Source: a virus
DNA: 27,702 nt
IMG/VR virus record: IMGVR_UViG_3300047557_001380
Location: 1-27,702 of that record
Strand: one strand, 5' to 3'
Of the stretch, positions 16,885 through 24,814 are shown piece after piece. Within the stretch, counting starts at the first letter, position 1; every line of letters starts with the position of its first letter. Below the pieces are notes generated by a model. It did not search any database, was not told the DNA's origin, and saw only the letters and a program-made list of their open reading frames with translations. Both the position numbers and the translations under genes were made by a program.

Positions 16885-17164
16885 TTCGATTCACCATTAA
16901 ATCAATTACGAGTTTACCTTTTACGACATCGTCAATTACGAACACATCTACCTTTTGAGCCACCAATCGCTCGTGCTCTCGGGTTTGCATGGGGGTTGGC
17001 TTTTGTCCGGCTCTCTTGAACTCAATAAAAAACACCACGCCTTCACGAGTAATAAACAAACGATCAGGCACACCCATGCGGGAAGGACTAGTAAACTTGT
17101 ATACAAGTAACCCCTGTTCTTTTGCATAGTCGCACACCTTCTTTTCGATTTCTTTTTCTAGCAT
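16859..17164 (-). CDS. VRR-NUC domain nuclease
   Basis: A 101-residue single-domain nuclease of the PD-(D/E)XK superfamily. Catalytic residues appear in order: MGVPDRLFI (D34), VVFFIEFKRAG (E48, K50) and PTPMQ (Q60), with an N-terminal helix carrying Glu4. These are the standard VRR-NUC marks. Stand-alone phage members cut branched or junction DNA and typically precede an SNF2 helicase, as here. The start overlaps the polymerase stop (CTATGCTAG). Confidence 0.92.
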   Translation of the reverse strand: MLEKEIEKKVCDYAKEQGLLVYKFTSPSRMGVPDRLFITREGVVFFIEFKRAGQKPTPMQTREHERLVAQKVDVFVIDDVVKGKLVIDLMVNRNVSAQPAP

Positions 17165-18987
17165 AGTCCTAGCACCAGTTTCTCTACCTCTTTGATGTAA
17201 TACTCGTAGTCGATCGGCAGCGTGGCATCGTCGAGGTCATTGCACACCTGAACGTTCCATCCCGCCTCGACGGCGATCTTGCGCCATTCAGTCTTGTCCT
17301 TCAGCGGCGGCATCCACTTGGTCAGTGGCTTGCCTCCCTTGGCGATGTAATACCGGGTGATGTTCTGCACCTGGCGATCGCCCCACTGCAGGTAACTCGA
17401 GCGCGGCACCTTGGTACGCAGCATGAAATCCAGCTTGTCAGGCCAGTTCTCGACGGTCTTGCGGATCGGTGCACCATCGACCAGCACCTTCTCGGCCACC
17501 TTGGGGATCACCAAGCCGCCTGCGTTCTGGTGCCAGCTGGTGACGTACTCGTAGGCACCTTTGCGCTTGACGCCGCCGTCCTCACGCGCCGCGATGTAGT
17601 TGTTCACGTCCCGGATGAACATGGTCTTGTAGGTGACAGCCTCGAGCGTCAACTGGGTCTGTTCTTCCCACATGAAGGCAGCGAAATCCAATCGAGGTTT
17701 CTCAGTGCGCGGCAAGCGCACCGTCAGGCCGTCGGTGTTGATCTGAATGAGCTGCAGGCCGGGGATCTGCATCAGCTGCTCGGCCAACATACACAGCAAC
17801 AGCTGACCATTGAGCGTGATCTTCATGGTGAACAGCGGATCATAGAACACGCTGAATTTGTTGTTGCTGTCGCCGTACACACCATTGAGCGCCAGCTTCA
17901 GCATGGCGTTCTCGGCTGACTTCTTGTCGTACTGTTTGCGCTGCTCATACAGCGATTTGTAGATGGTGCAGAACGACTCGCCCAGGTGCTCCGGGTAGAA
18001 CCCGTTGGCGATGGCGAGGTTGGGGTAATAGGAGCTGACATCGAGGTCGATGATGACCCAGTCCTCGGTGGACTCGATGATGCGTGACTCAACAGAGCCG
18101 TGAATGCCCCCGGTGCCGAAGACGAACTCGAACCCGTCGATGGTGGCCGTGAGATCCTTGAACACCCCCTTGGTCTCGGTGATCGACTGTGACTTGAGCC
18201 ACTCGAGCACTCGGCGAAACTCAGGCTGTTTGAACTCGACCCACGGCAAAATCGCGTCTTTCAGATGGATCACTGACCGTTGGGTCTGCCTGGGGGTGCG
18301 GCCTGCGGACCCAAAATCATAACAAGACACCCCGGCCTCCTCGAGGCGCATGACGAAGTATTCTTTGCCGATCTTGGTGTCGTTGAAGTTGAGCCAGTCG
18401 CGACCCGAGTACATCGTGTTAAGTTTTTCCCGGAAAATTAACATCTCCCGAGTGTGATGGTAAAACGCCTTGGTCTGCGCCACGTCGTGCTGGTTGTATC
18501 GACGCAGCGTCTTGACCTGCTCTTGGGTCAGCACCGTGCCGGGTGGGAACGGCAGATCCTCGATGGTCTTGGAGCGCATATTGAACTCGAGCGCCTTCAG
18601 ACTGGTGGAACGAGCGTTATTGTCGAAGTGGTGGATCTTGAACAGGTCGATCTGGTGGATGTACCGATCACCTGCGTAAACCTGGTGCGCCCACTTGTCC
18701 TCGTCCTGCGCGTCGAACATAGACTGCACTTTTTGGTAAATGGTCTCCGGGGTCACCCGGTTCATCTTTATGACCATGTGCAGGATAGGGTAGTCGAACG
18801 ACAGGTTGTTGAACCCGATCAAGCGCCCGTTGTGCTGACGCAGCATATCGAGGAACTGCAGGAGAGCAGGCCCGTCATTGCGCCAAGGGCTGACTTCGTA
18901 CAGGAGGGTGATGGGGTATTCAACGTGCTCGAAACACGCCAGGAACACGTTGGGGTATGTTTCGATGTCGTAGATGTAGTCGCGCAT
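17158..18987 (-). CDS. Family-B-type DNA polymerase with 3'-5' exonuclease
   Basis: A 609-residue protein. I place the start at ATG 18987 (MRDYIYDIETYPNVF); an in-frame ATG at 19017 lies inside a terminator hairpin. Exonuclease motifs: YDIET (D7, E9), IGFNNLSFDYPIL (57-69) and RRYNQHDVAQ (Y164, D168). Polymerase motifs: GTGGIHGSV (291-299), motif A DLDVSSYYPNLA (D316), motif B LKLALNGVYG (K364) and motif C IQINTDGLTV (D419). In motif C the first aspartate of the usual DTD is Asn417, while the second, catalytic one is kept. The protein is short compared with cellular family-B enzymes and has no obvious terminal-protein regions. It is the main replicative polymerase of the block. Confidence 0.9.
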   Translation of the reverse strand: MRDYIYDIETYPNVFLACFEHVEYPITLLYEVSPWRNDGPALLQFLDMLRQHNGRLIGFNNLSFDYPILHMVIKMNRVTPETIYQKVQSMFDAQDEDKWAHQVYAGDRYIHQIDLFKIHHFDNNARSTSLKALEFNMRSKTIEDLPFPPGTVLTQEQVKTLRRYNQHDVAQTKAFYHHTREMLIFREKLNTMYSGRDWLNFNDTKIGKEYFVMRLEEAGVSCYDFGSAGRTPRQTQRSVIHLKDAILPWVEFKQPEFRRVLEWLKSQSITETKGVFKDLTATIDGFEFVFGTGGIHGSVESRIIESTEDWVIIDLDVSSYYPNLAIANGFYPEHLGESFCTIYKSLYEQRKQYDKKSAENAMLKLALNGVYGDSNNKFSVFYDPLFTMKITLNGQLLLCMLAEQLMQIPGLQLIQINTDGLTVRLPRTEKPRLDFAAFMWEEQTQLTLEAVTYKTMFIRDVNNYIAAREDGGVKRKGAYEYVTSWHQNAGGLVIPKVAEKVLVDGAPIRKTVENWPDKLDFMLRTKVPRSSYLQWGDRQVQNITRYYIAKGGKPLTKWMPPLKDKTEWRKIAVEAGWNVQVCNDLDDATLPIDYEYYIKEVEKLVLGLC

Positions 18988-19002
18988 AACAGTTACCCAT
19001 AA

Positions 19003-19033
19003 CAAAAAAGTGCCCATTTTTACGAGGATGGGC
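19003..19033 (-). terminator. Rho-independent terminator between SSB and DNA polymerase genes
   Basis: On the minus strand GCCCAT (19033-19028) pairs with ATGGGC (19017-19012) and is followed by AC and six T (19009-19004). It lies between the end of the SSB gene (19052) and the polymerase start (18987), so it would reduce transcription of polymerase, nuclease and helicase relative to SSB and the upstream genes. Confidence 0.7.
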
Positions 19034-19051
19034 GCCTCGAGGACTACCGCA

Positions 19052-19699
19052 TCAATTCATCAGAAAAGGCGGCAGCCCCGGAATGGTAGCTTGCGAAGGC
19101 GCAGGCGCAGCCGTCGCAGCCACCGGCTTGAAGATGGAGCTGACGTCCACAGCTGCCTCCCCAAACGCTTTGTCGTCCCGGCAGAACTGGATGGCAACCA
19201 AGTCGCAGCGAACGCCGCGGCCATGCTTGTTCTCCTGCAACCAGGGCTTGATCGCCACGTTGACGCGGCAACCACCGTACATACGGCGAGTGATGGCTTG
19301 ATAGGCCATCGTGTTCATCGGGTCCACAGGCGTGCCGTCGTCCTGGATCGCTTGCGGTGCGCTGTCGCGACCACAGGTGATGTAGACGTGACCCGCATAA
19401 CCGTCGTAGGGCTGGAAGGTTTTCTTGTTGACCTTCTCCTCGCCGCGACCGTAGCAACGCAGCTTGCGATCGTTTTGGATCAGCTGCATGACGTTCTGGG
19501 CGTGCTCACCCCACTTCGCCAGGGCCAGTTCACCGTAGCGCTTCATGAACTGCTGGAAGCTCGGGTGATCCTGGGACATCAGCAGCTCGCAGTTGTACGA
19601 GATGCGCTCCTGACCCGTGACTTCATTACGGTTGCGCTGGGGCTCAACCAGGTGGGGGAATGACAAACGGACATCCGACAAATAAATAACATCGCTCAT
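19052..19699 (-). CDS. Single-stranded DNA binding protein (DUF2815-type)
   Basis: A 215-residue protein with an OB-fold-like plan as in the DUF2815 / T7 gp2.5-like phage SSB group. It has YLSDVRLSFPHLVEP at the N-terminus, GYAGHVYITCGRD in the middle, then YGGCRVNVAIKPWLQENKHG and VAIQFCRDDKAFG, the family's conserved end. The final 30 residues are a Pro/Ala-rich flexible tail ending in FLMN; they are less acidic than usual for SSB tails. It lies between the DUF2800 nuclease and the polymerase, a common order in phage replication modules. A terminator follows the gene, consistent with higher expression. Confidence 0.88.
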   Translation of the reverse strand: MSDVIYLSDVRLSFPHLVEPQRNRNEVTGQERISYNCELLMSQDHPSFQQFMKRYGELALAKWGEHAQNVMQLIQNDRKLRCYGRGEEKVNKKTFQPYDGYAGHVYITCGRDSAPQAIQDDGTPVDPMNTMAYQAITRRMYGGCRVNVAIKPWLQENKHGRGVRCDLVAIQFCRDDKAFGEAAVDVSSIFKPVAATAAPAPSQATIPGLPPFLMN

Positions 19700-19709
19700 G
19701 ATATTAACC

Positions 19710-20990
19710 TCACTTTAACCACGCCGGGAGATCCGGCTCATTCACCGCACCGAACAACGATGCAGCATTTGTTACCACAGCAGGACGCGAATCCGACTCT
19801 GGTACAACGGTCAACTTCCCGGCCATCTTTGTGATGTACTCGTTCAGTCTTTCCAGTTGTTTCTTGCTGAGCTGACTTTTCGTACCATCGCGCTTTTCCC
19901 ATGTCAGCTTCTCGGCTTTCGCCGGGCTCACCAACTTGGTTTCATAAATGGCACCCTTGGGGATGCCCATCGCGAGTAGCTTCTCAGCCATCTCATCTTC
20001 ATTGTGTGCCCACACACGCGACCCGCGGCCATGCACCAGCTTCAGGCCAGGGATGGTCTGACCGGCCTGCAGGCGACGCATCGCTTCCTCTTCAACGCCC
20101 TCCATCATCTGGCGCAGCAGCGGAGCGGCCTCGAGGATCTGGCGCAACTGATCGTTGTCCATTGTGGTCGGACTCTTGTCAGCACTTTGCTGCACAAGAT
20201 CCATTGGCGATTGTGCCGTTGGAGAAAACATAACATTCACCTCTTTCATAACGCTTTCTGCGAGGGCCCTGCATCCACCTTTGGCCCTGCAATATTTACA
20301 CTGACTTTCGCCCGGCACCAGTGCGGCATCTGGTTGCTTCACAGCATAGGCTTCCGCCGCCAAACTGCCAACCACGTCATCCAGAAAATATTTAATGTCA
20401 GCAATATTTGTCGTGATTGGATTCAGCCCGCGAAATGCCAACTTGGGCTGAATGGTCGTCAGACGCACGCTGTGGTACGGATACATTAAATTTGCCGGGA
20501 TCCGCAGTTGCGACAGCACTCCTACAGCGTACTGCTCGAGCTGCAGCGTGGCGTCTACTGGCTGAATACCGTCTTTGTAGTCGATGATCTCAATGACTCC
20601 GTCACCGAAAATCTGCACATCGACGGTGCCTGCCATGTCACTGGTGCCGAGCAGGTATGACGGATCGACACGCTGTTCTGCAAGTACACGCGCACTGCCA
20701 TTGAAAGAATTAACGCGGTTGCGAATGTACTCGATAGCAACTTGCACACGCTCAGCGCGGTCTGCGTCGACGACAAATTTACCTTCGTGGTCTTCAAGCG
20801 TCACCCCCACACAGTCTCGAGGGCTGATCAGATCACCCTTGATACAGTGTTCTAGCAGAGTGTGGCTGTGCGTGCCATCGATCGCAGCGGGGCCAGATGG
20901 CCCCTCTGGATATTTCGACTCCTCGCGCACTGAGCCTGGGCACAGCTTGAAGCGGTGTCGCCGGGACGGACTCAGCTCAGCATGGCTCAT
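19710..20990 (-). CDS. DUF2800 Cas4/RecB-like nuclease
   Basis: A 426-residue protein. The nuclease core shows TSDMAGTVDVQIF (D124), VIEIIDYKDG (D137, K139) and LQLEQYAVG (Q150, Y154), the PD-(D/E)XK motifs II, III and the RecB-type QxxxY motif. One cysteine near the N-terminus (C17 in FKLCPGS) and three further on (C231, C234, C240 in QCKYCRAKGGCRALAE) suit an iron-sulphur cluster, as in Cas4 and AddB. The start overlaps the 151-aa gene (ATGA). It probably resects DNA ends for SSB-mediated annealing or recombination; this is inferred from family and position. Confidence 0.88.
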   Translation of the reverse strand: MSHAELSPSRRHRFKLCPGSVREESKYPEGPSGPAAIDGTHSHTLLEHCIKGDLISPRDCVGVTLEDHEGKFVVDADRAERVQVAIEYIRNRVNSFNGSARVLAEQRVDPSYLLGTSDMAGTVDVQIFGDGVIEIIDYKDGIQPVDATLQLEQYAVGVLSQLRIPANLMYPYHSVRLTTIQPKLAFRGLNPITTNIADIKYFLDDVVGSLAAEAYAVKQPDAALVPGESQCKYCRAKGGCRALAESVMKEVNVMFSPTAQSPMDLVQQSADKSPTTMDNDQLRQILEAAPLLRQMMEGVEEEAMRRLQAGQTIPGLKLVHGRGSRVWAHNEDEMAEKLLAMGIPKGAIYETKLVSPAKAEKLTWEKRDGTKSQLSKKQLERLNEYITKMAGKLTVVPESDSRPAVVTNAASLFGAVNEPDLPAWLK

Positions 20991-21442
20991 TTCAACGCCT
21001 CCACGCCCGCATACAACGCACCATACTGGTCAGGCATGATCTCGTTAAGGTGATGCACACCCAAGGACAGGATGACGTCCTGGATCTTGGCACCTCGCTC
21101 CGTCCCCATCGCCTTGTACGCCTCGGTGACGTACTGGATCATGCTCTTGGTGTCAGTGAACGGCACTATCGACACCAGGCTGGGCGTTTCTACCGGGGCG
21201 ACGAACGTCGGCAGCGGCGGCATCGCAGGGGCTGTGGGCTTGAAACCATCAGCGTCCATAGCCGCGGCCAGCTGGACGACGGCAGGCTTGATAACGCGCT
21301 CTGTTAAATCATCCAAAGCTGCCGTTTTTGTTGCAGGCGCTTCCACGGGCTGTGCTACAACTGAAGGGGCACGGTTGCCCAAGGCTGCAGTCAAAGCGGT
21401 GATGGCGGCGGTCAGAGCGTCAATTTTATGTTCGAGTGACAT
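20987..21442 (-). CDS. Conserved replication-module protein of unknown function
   Basis: A 151-residue protein with ribosome site AAGGA before ATG 21442. The N-terminus is a short coiled coil (KIDALTAAITALTAALG), followed by a Pro/Ala-rich linker. The C-terminal 60 residues (SMIQYVTEAYKAMGTERGAK, IQDVILSLGVHHLNEIMPDQ) form a compact helical domain. Similar proteins accompany DUF2800 and DUF2815 genes in other phages. The ending YGALYAGVEALK is one I recognise from those settings without a known role. It could be an adaptor for the nuclease/SSB pair. Confidence 0.7.
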   Translation of the reverse strand: MSLEHKIDALTAAITALTAALGNRAPSVVAQPVEAPATKTAALDDLTERVIKPAVVQLAAAMDADGFKPTAPAMPPLPTFVAPVETPSLVSIVPFTDTKSMIQYVTEAYKAMGTERGAKIQDVILSLGVHHLNEIMPDQYGALYAGVEALK

Positions 21443-21611
21443 ATAACGATTCCTTACTGGGGTTTGGTTTTATAACTAAACGATCATCGAGGAGAGCCTC
21501 GACGATTTCACGCAAGACCTCGGACGGCTTCCCGTACCGCACTGCCTTTGCCATGAACTGCTGGTGGGTGTCAGGCGACACTCGGACCGTGATGTATTTG
21601 TCTTTGATCAT
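21426..21611 (-). CDS. Ribbon-helix-helix (CopG/Arc-type) DNA-binding protein
   Basis: A 61-residue protein starting at ATG 21611, after a purine-rich GGGGGG stretch. Longer frames upstream would run through the promoter region. KYITVRVSPDTHQQFMAKAV (about 5-24) is a typical RHH strand-helix, and YGKPSEVLREIVEALLDDRL the second helix. RHH proteins bind DNA as dimers and often control their own operon. As the first gene of the minus operon, beside a divergent promoter pair, it may regulate both directions. The end overlaps the next gene by 17 nt. Confidence 0.75.
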   Translation of the reverse strand: MIKDKYITVRVSPDTHQQFMAKAVRYGKPSEVLREIVEALLDDRLVIKPNPSKESLYVTRT

Positions 21612-21632
21612 AGGTTTATCCCCCCGTTGCTT

Positions 21633-21661
21633 TTTGCATAGTACCACATCTATTATACAAT
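21633..21661 (+). promoter_or_regulatory. Putative sigma70 promoter for the primase operon
   Basis: TTTGCA (21633-21638), a 17-bp spacer, then TACAAT (21656-21661). A transcript starting about 7 nt downstream would omit ATG 21660, which supports the primase start at 21693. It overlaps the minus promoter at 21652-21680. Confidence 0.5.
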
Positions 21662-21680
21662 GCAACACAACGTCCAACAA
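21652..21680 (-). promoter_or_regulatory. Putative sigma70 promoter for the replication operon (minus strand)
   Basis: On the minus strand TTGTTG (21680-21675), a 17-bp spacer and a perfect TATAAT (21657-21652), about 40 bp before the RHH start at 21611. The -10 boxes of this and the opposing promoter overlap, so the two polymerases should exclude each other. Confidence 0.55.
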
Positions 21681-21692
21681 AACGAGAACAAC

Positions 21693-24170
21693 ATGAGCCT
21701 TCAGTCAGTGCAGCAGCACCCCGCGTCAGTGGACGCTTACATACGACATGGATGGAAGTTGGTACCGATCCCGCCAGGGACGAAGGGACCTCGAGCGGTG
21801 GGGTGGAACAAGCGAGAGGCAGCGCTGACCAGTCAGGCCGATCTGCCGACAGGCTACGGCATCGGACTTGCCCATGCTTACAGCGGCACGATGGCGTTCG
21901 ACATAGATAACTGGGACATGGCCTGCCAGATACTGAGCCAGCACAACATCGACCTGGCCACGCTCTACGCGGCTCCCGACGCGGTGATTGTAGATAGTGG
22001 TCGCGCCGGGCGAGGGAAACTGCTCTACCGGATGCCCGAGGGCTATATCCTGCCAAGCAGAAAACTGCTCCAGAACGGCGTGACCGTTTACGAAATTCGC
22101 TGTGCGACATCGACCATGCTCACTGTGCAAGATGTCTTACCTCCGAGCATCCACCCTGACACTCACCAGCCCTACCGCTGGGCAGGTAACGGCCACTGGA
22201 CCCGCCTGCCGATGATCCCCGACGCTCTCTTGGCCCTGTGGGAGGCGCAGCTGTCACAGGACAAGCAGAACGTCATCCCGGTCAAGGACACGTTCGACGC
22301 ATCGTGGGATGAGATCCGCCAGGCCATCGAGGCCATCGACCCCAGCTGCTCGTACCATGAGTGGATCACCGTGGGCATGGCGCTGCACTGGGCAGGCTCG
22401 CAGACCAACAATCTCGACCAAGCGCTGATGCTGTGGAACGAGTGGTCGCAGGGCAGCGACAAGTACCCCGGCGAGAAGGCCATCTTCAACCACTGGACGA
22501 GCTTCAAGCCTGATAAGGCCACCTCGGTCAAACTCGGCAGTCTCTTCCACATCGCCCGCAGACACGGCTGGACGCGCCCCACGCCCGATGTGAGCGGTCT
22601 CTTCAGCGCGGTCAACGCTGAGCACCCTGAGCGCCTCCTGCAGGCCTGGCGGCCTCCTATGCCCGCTGTGGACCTCTCCCTATGGCCAGAGGTGCTGGCG
22701 ACACGAGCGCGACAGGTGAGCGAATCTGTGGGCTGTGACCCACTGGTGCCCCTGTGGGCGGGCCTGTCGGCCATCTGCGGCGTAGTGGACGCCCGCATCC
22801 GCCTCGAGCTCATGCCGGGCTTCAAGGTGCCCCCTGTGCTGTGGCTGATGACGCTCGGCGATCCTGCTGACAAGAAGAGCCCCGGCTCGCGTCCCATGCT
22901 GACGGTGCTGAAGGAGCTCGAGCTCGAGGACCGTCCCAGATTCACTAAGGCCATGCTCGAGTGGGAGGGCAAGGAGGCAGCATACGGGGCGTCCAAGAAG
23001 GCGTTCCTCGAGTGGTCTGCCTCGACGGAGGCCATGCTGACTGACCAAGCACCCCTGGTGCCTGACCTGCCGCCAGCGCCTGTGCCGGTGAAGATCACGG
23101 TGAGTGACATCACCAGTCAGAAGCTCGTGCGGCACTGTGCTGAACGCCCCCGCGGGCTTTTGTGCTATTTCGACGAGATGAACGGCTGGGTACGCAAGAT
23201 GACCGACCGCAACAGCGGGGACGATCGTTCTGCTTGGGTGGTGTCCTACGAGTCGGAGCATTACGAGATGGACCGCGTGGGCAGCGGCTCGATCCACTGC
23301 GACAACCTCGCCGTCTCGATCTACGGCAACATCCAGCCTGCAGTGTTCTACAGCAGCGTAGCGGCCCTGGCGTCTGACGGTCTGCTGCAGCGGTTCATCC
23401 CCGCTGTGCTGAACCCTGAGCGCACCCGCCGTGGTGAGCCCGTCCCACCTGAGCTGACCAACCAGGGTGAGTGGGAGAACCTGGTGCGCCTCGTGTACTC
23501 CCTGCCTGTGCAGACTTACCGGCTGTCGTTCACCGCGTTCATGGCCTACCGGGAGTTCCAGAGCTGGTACGAGGAGGCCAAGGCACGCGAGCGGCTCCTG
23601 AACTCCGGGGATGTGTACATGACCGCCTTCGGCAAGCTCGAGGGCACCGCAGGGCGGTTGATCCTGCTGTTCCACCTGATGGAGGCACCGTTCTCGCCAG
23701 AGGTCGGCCTGAGCACCGTGGAGCGCGTGATCGAGATCATCCGAGGCTACGTTATCCCCGCGTATCGGTACACGTTCGGTGAGGCCAGTGGGTCGCTCAC
23801 GTTCGACCGCTGGGTGACGGACTACATCATCCAGTGGGCTGACAAGGCCACCATCACGCTCTCCGAGATCAAGCGCTCCGGCAGGCGGCCCCTCGAGGGC
23901 GTCAACGCCTGGACAGCAGACCAGTGGGTGCTCAACGCGATGTACAACCTCGAGCAGGTCAACTGGGTCAAGCGGATCGACGATGGCACGCAGGAGCATC
24001 GCTCGATGGCCCAGTGGGCGATCAACCCACGCCTCCTCGAGGAGTTCAAGGATTATCGTCGCCAGGTGATTGTTGCGAAACAGAAGATCTTTGACGACAT
24101 TTATAACCGGCAACCGGCGAACAAGCCGAGACCGTTAGCACATGGGGCTGGAGAGTTGAACGATGGCTAA
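21693..24170 (+). CDS. Primase-polymerase with PriCT and DUF3987-like domains
   Basis: A 825-residue protein from ATG 21693 (GAG upstream); an in-frame ATG at 21660 overlaps the promoter -10. Residues about 10-180 are a bifunctional primase-polymerase domain: IRHGWKLVPIPPGTKGPRAV, YGIGLAHAYSGTMAFDIDN (D70, D72), DSGRAGRGKLLYRMP and VYEIRCA. About 204-300 match a PriCT_2 domain (EIRQAIEAIDPS, EWITVGMALHWAG, LWNEWSQGSDKYPGE). The remainder is DUF3987-like, with a degenerate P-loop area (LGDPADKKSPGSRPM) and a Walker-B-like LLCYFDEMNGW. It probably primes, and perhaps unwinds, at the phage origin. The DNA here is noticeably G+C rich. Confidence 0.85.
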   Translation: MSLQSVQQHPASVDAYIRHGWKLVPIPPGTKGPRAVGWNKREAALTSQADLPTGYGIGLAHAYSGTMAFDIDNWDMACQILSQHNIDLATLYAAPDAVIVDSGRAGRGKLLYRMPEGYILPSRKLLQNGVTVYEIRCATSTMLTVQDVLPPSIHPDTHQPYRWAGNGHWTRLPMIPDALLALWEAQLSQDKQNVIPVKDTFDASWDEIRQAIEAIDPSCSYHEWITVGMALHWAGSQTNNLDQALMLWNEWSQGSDKYPGEKAIFNHWTSFKPDKATSVKLGSLFHIARRHGWTRPTPDVSGLFSAVNAEHPERLLQAWRPPMPAVDLSLWPEVLATRARQVSESVGCDPLVPLWAGLSAICGVVDARIRLELMPGFKVPPVLWLMTLGDPADKKSPGSRPMLTVLKELELEDRPRFTKAMLEWEGKEAAYGASKKAFLEWSASTEAMLTDQAPLVPDLPPAPVPVKITVSDITSQKLVRHCAERPRGLLCYFDEMNGWVRKMTDRNSGDDRSAWVVSYESEHYEMDRVGSGSIHCDNLAVSIYGNIQPAVFYSSVAALASDGLLQRFIPAVLNPERTRRGEPVPPELTNQGEWENLVRLVYSLPVQTYRLSFTAFMAYREFQSWYEEAKARERLLNSGDVYMTAFGKLEGTAGRLILLFHLMEAPFSPEVGLSTVERVIEIIRGYVIPAYRYTFGEASGSLTFDRWVTDYIIQWADKATITLSEIKRSGRRPLEGVNAWTADQWVLNAMYNLEQVNWVKRIDDGTQEHRSMAQWAINPRLLEEFKDYRRQVIVAKQKIFDDIYNRQPANKPRPLAHGAGELNDG

Positions 24171-24354
24171 ATGGAATTCAATGCAATCACCTTATGGAGA
24201 CAAGATCAGCTCCACGGGAAGTATGCTGAAGCAGAAGGATCTCGAAAGGGCCGAGATAGAGGAGCATATTGCGAAGTATCTGCAGGAAAATGAAATCACA
24301 AAGATTCCATATGGCGTGCGCGTGGATAAGCCTCGGGAACGTTACGGAGATTGA
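24163..24354 (+). CDS. Small hypothetical protein (63 aa) following the primase
   Basis: A 63-residue protein whose ATG 24163 overlaps the primase end by 8 nt. It is charged and helical in the middle (KDLERAEIEEHIAKYLQENE) and ends ITKIPYGVRVDKPRERYGD. The helix followed by a short PYGVR segment could be a small DNA- or protein-binding fold. It is the last gene before the structured intergenic region. Family unknown. Confidence 0.6.
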   Translation: MAKWNSMQSPYGDKISSTGSMLKQKDLERAEIEEHIAKYLQENEITKIPYGVRVDKPRERYGD

Positions 24355-24443
24355 ATTTCCAAAAGTGAAAAATTTCAAAATTCCAGCTGGTTCAAAAATT
24401 TCCAAAATTTTGGGGGATCCTCCGCAATATAAAAATTCTCTGA

Positions 24444-24479
24444 GCGATCCCTACCCCGGATATATAGGGTAGGGATCGC
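24444..24479. repeat. Perfect 13-bp inverted repeat (large hairpin)
   Basis: GCGATCCCTACCC (24444-24456) is exactly complementary to GGGTAGGGATCGC (24467-24479) around the loop cggatatata. The left flank (24355-24440) is very A+T rich with AAAATTT runs; the right flank is very G+C rich. No U tract follows directly on either strand, so it is not a standard terminator. Confidence 0.85.
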
Positions 24480-24517
24480 CCTTGGCGCGGCGGCGCGCGG
24501 CCGTGGTGGGGCTACCC

Positions 24518-24536
24518 GGACGGGACGAACCCGTCC
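24518..24536. repeat. Hairpin, 7-bp stem
   Basis: GGACGGG (24518-24524) pairs with CCCGTCC (24530-24536) around acgaa. It is the second of three hairpins between the convergent operons. Confidence 0.75.
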
Positions 24537-24554
24537 AGGTTCCCGCGGGATAGT

Positions 24555-24573
24555 GGGCCCCTTTTGGGGCCCC
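24555..24573 (-). terminator. GGGCCCC hairpin after the last minus-strand gene
   Basis: On the minus strand GGGGCCCC, an AAAA loop and GGGGCCC form a strong stem starting 5 nt after the stop at 24578. There is no T run, so termination may be weak or factor-assisted. The hairpin is almost the same as the one at 24826-24845. Confidence 0.45.
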
Positions 24574-24577
24574 CTGG

Positions 24578-24745
24578 TTAGTGGTGGATCCTGATTTCCA
24601 TTTCGCTGATTATCGCCTCATATGGGGTGCCGACCAGCTGGTCCAAAATATCGTCGATTCCATAATCCATATCGTCCATATCCTCAATTACCGCTACCGC
24701 TAATTCCGTGTCTTGCCATACCGCTTGCAGTGTGATCATGCTCAT
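24578..24745 (-). CDS. Small acidic protein (55 aa)
   Basis: A frame from ATG 24745 (CGGAGT upstream) to TAA 24578: MSMITLQAVWQDTELAVAVI, then EDMDDMDYGIDDILDQLVGT and an ending in MEIRIHH. It is strongly acidic in the middle and soluble. It has its own strong promoter about 25 bp upstream and a hairpin after it, so it forms a one-gene unit. Very acidic small early phage proteins sometimes mimic DNA or bind host enzymes; that is speculation here. An alternative start is ATG 24739. Confidence 0.65.
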   Translation of the reverse strand: MSMITLQAVWQDTELAVAVIEDMDDMDYGIDDILDQLVGTPYEAIISEMEIRIHH

Positions 24746-24774
24746 TACTCCGTGTTGTTTACCTTACGAGAATA

Positions 24775-24803
24775 AGTGTATAACGGCCGTTGCACACTGT
24801 CAA
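24775..24803 (-). promoter_or_regulatory. Strong sigma70 promoter with shared operator-like sequence
   Basis: On the minus strand a perfect TTGACA (24803-24798), a 17-bp spacer (GTGTGCAACGGCCGTTA) and TACACT (24780-24775). TTGACAGTGTGCAACG is identical to the sequence in the plus promoter at 27397 and similar to the one at 27052-27080. Confidence 0.8.
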
Positions 24804-24814
24804 CACAATTATGC

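Noticed and set aside
19010-19663. 217-codon plus-strand frame opposite the SSB gene
   Set aside because: The minus-strand product matches the DUF2815 pattern; the plus frame starts inside the terminator and is an antisense artefact.
22172-24113. Long antisense frames (313 and 477 codons) opposite the primase gene
   Set aside because: They are typical by-products of G+C-rich third positions in the primase gene, which has recognisable domains; the antisense products show no domain pattern.
24269-24472. 67-codon plus-strand frame ending in the large hairpin
   Set aside because: It is out of frame with the 63-aa gene it overlaps and runs into the A+T-rich block, where its translation is low-complexity.
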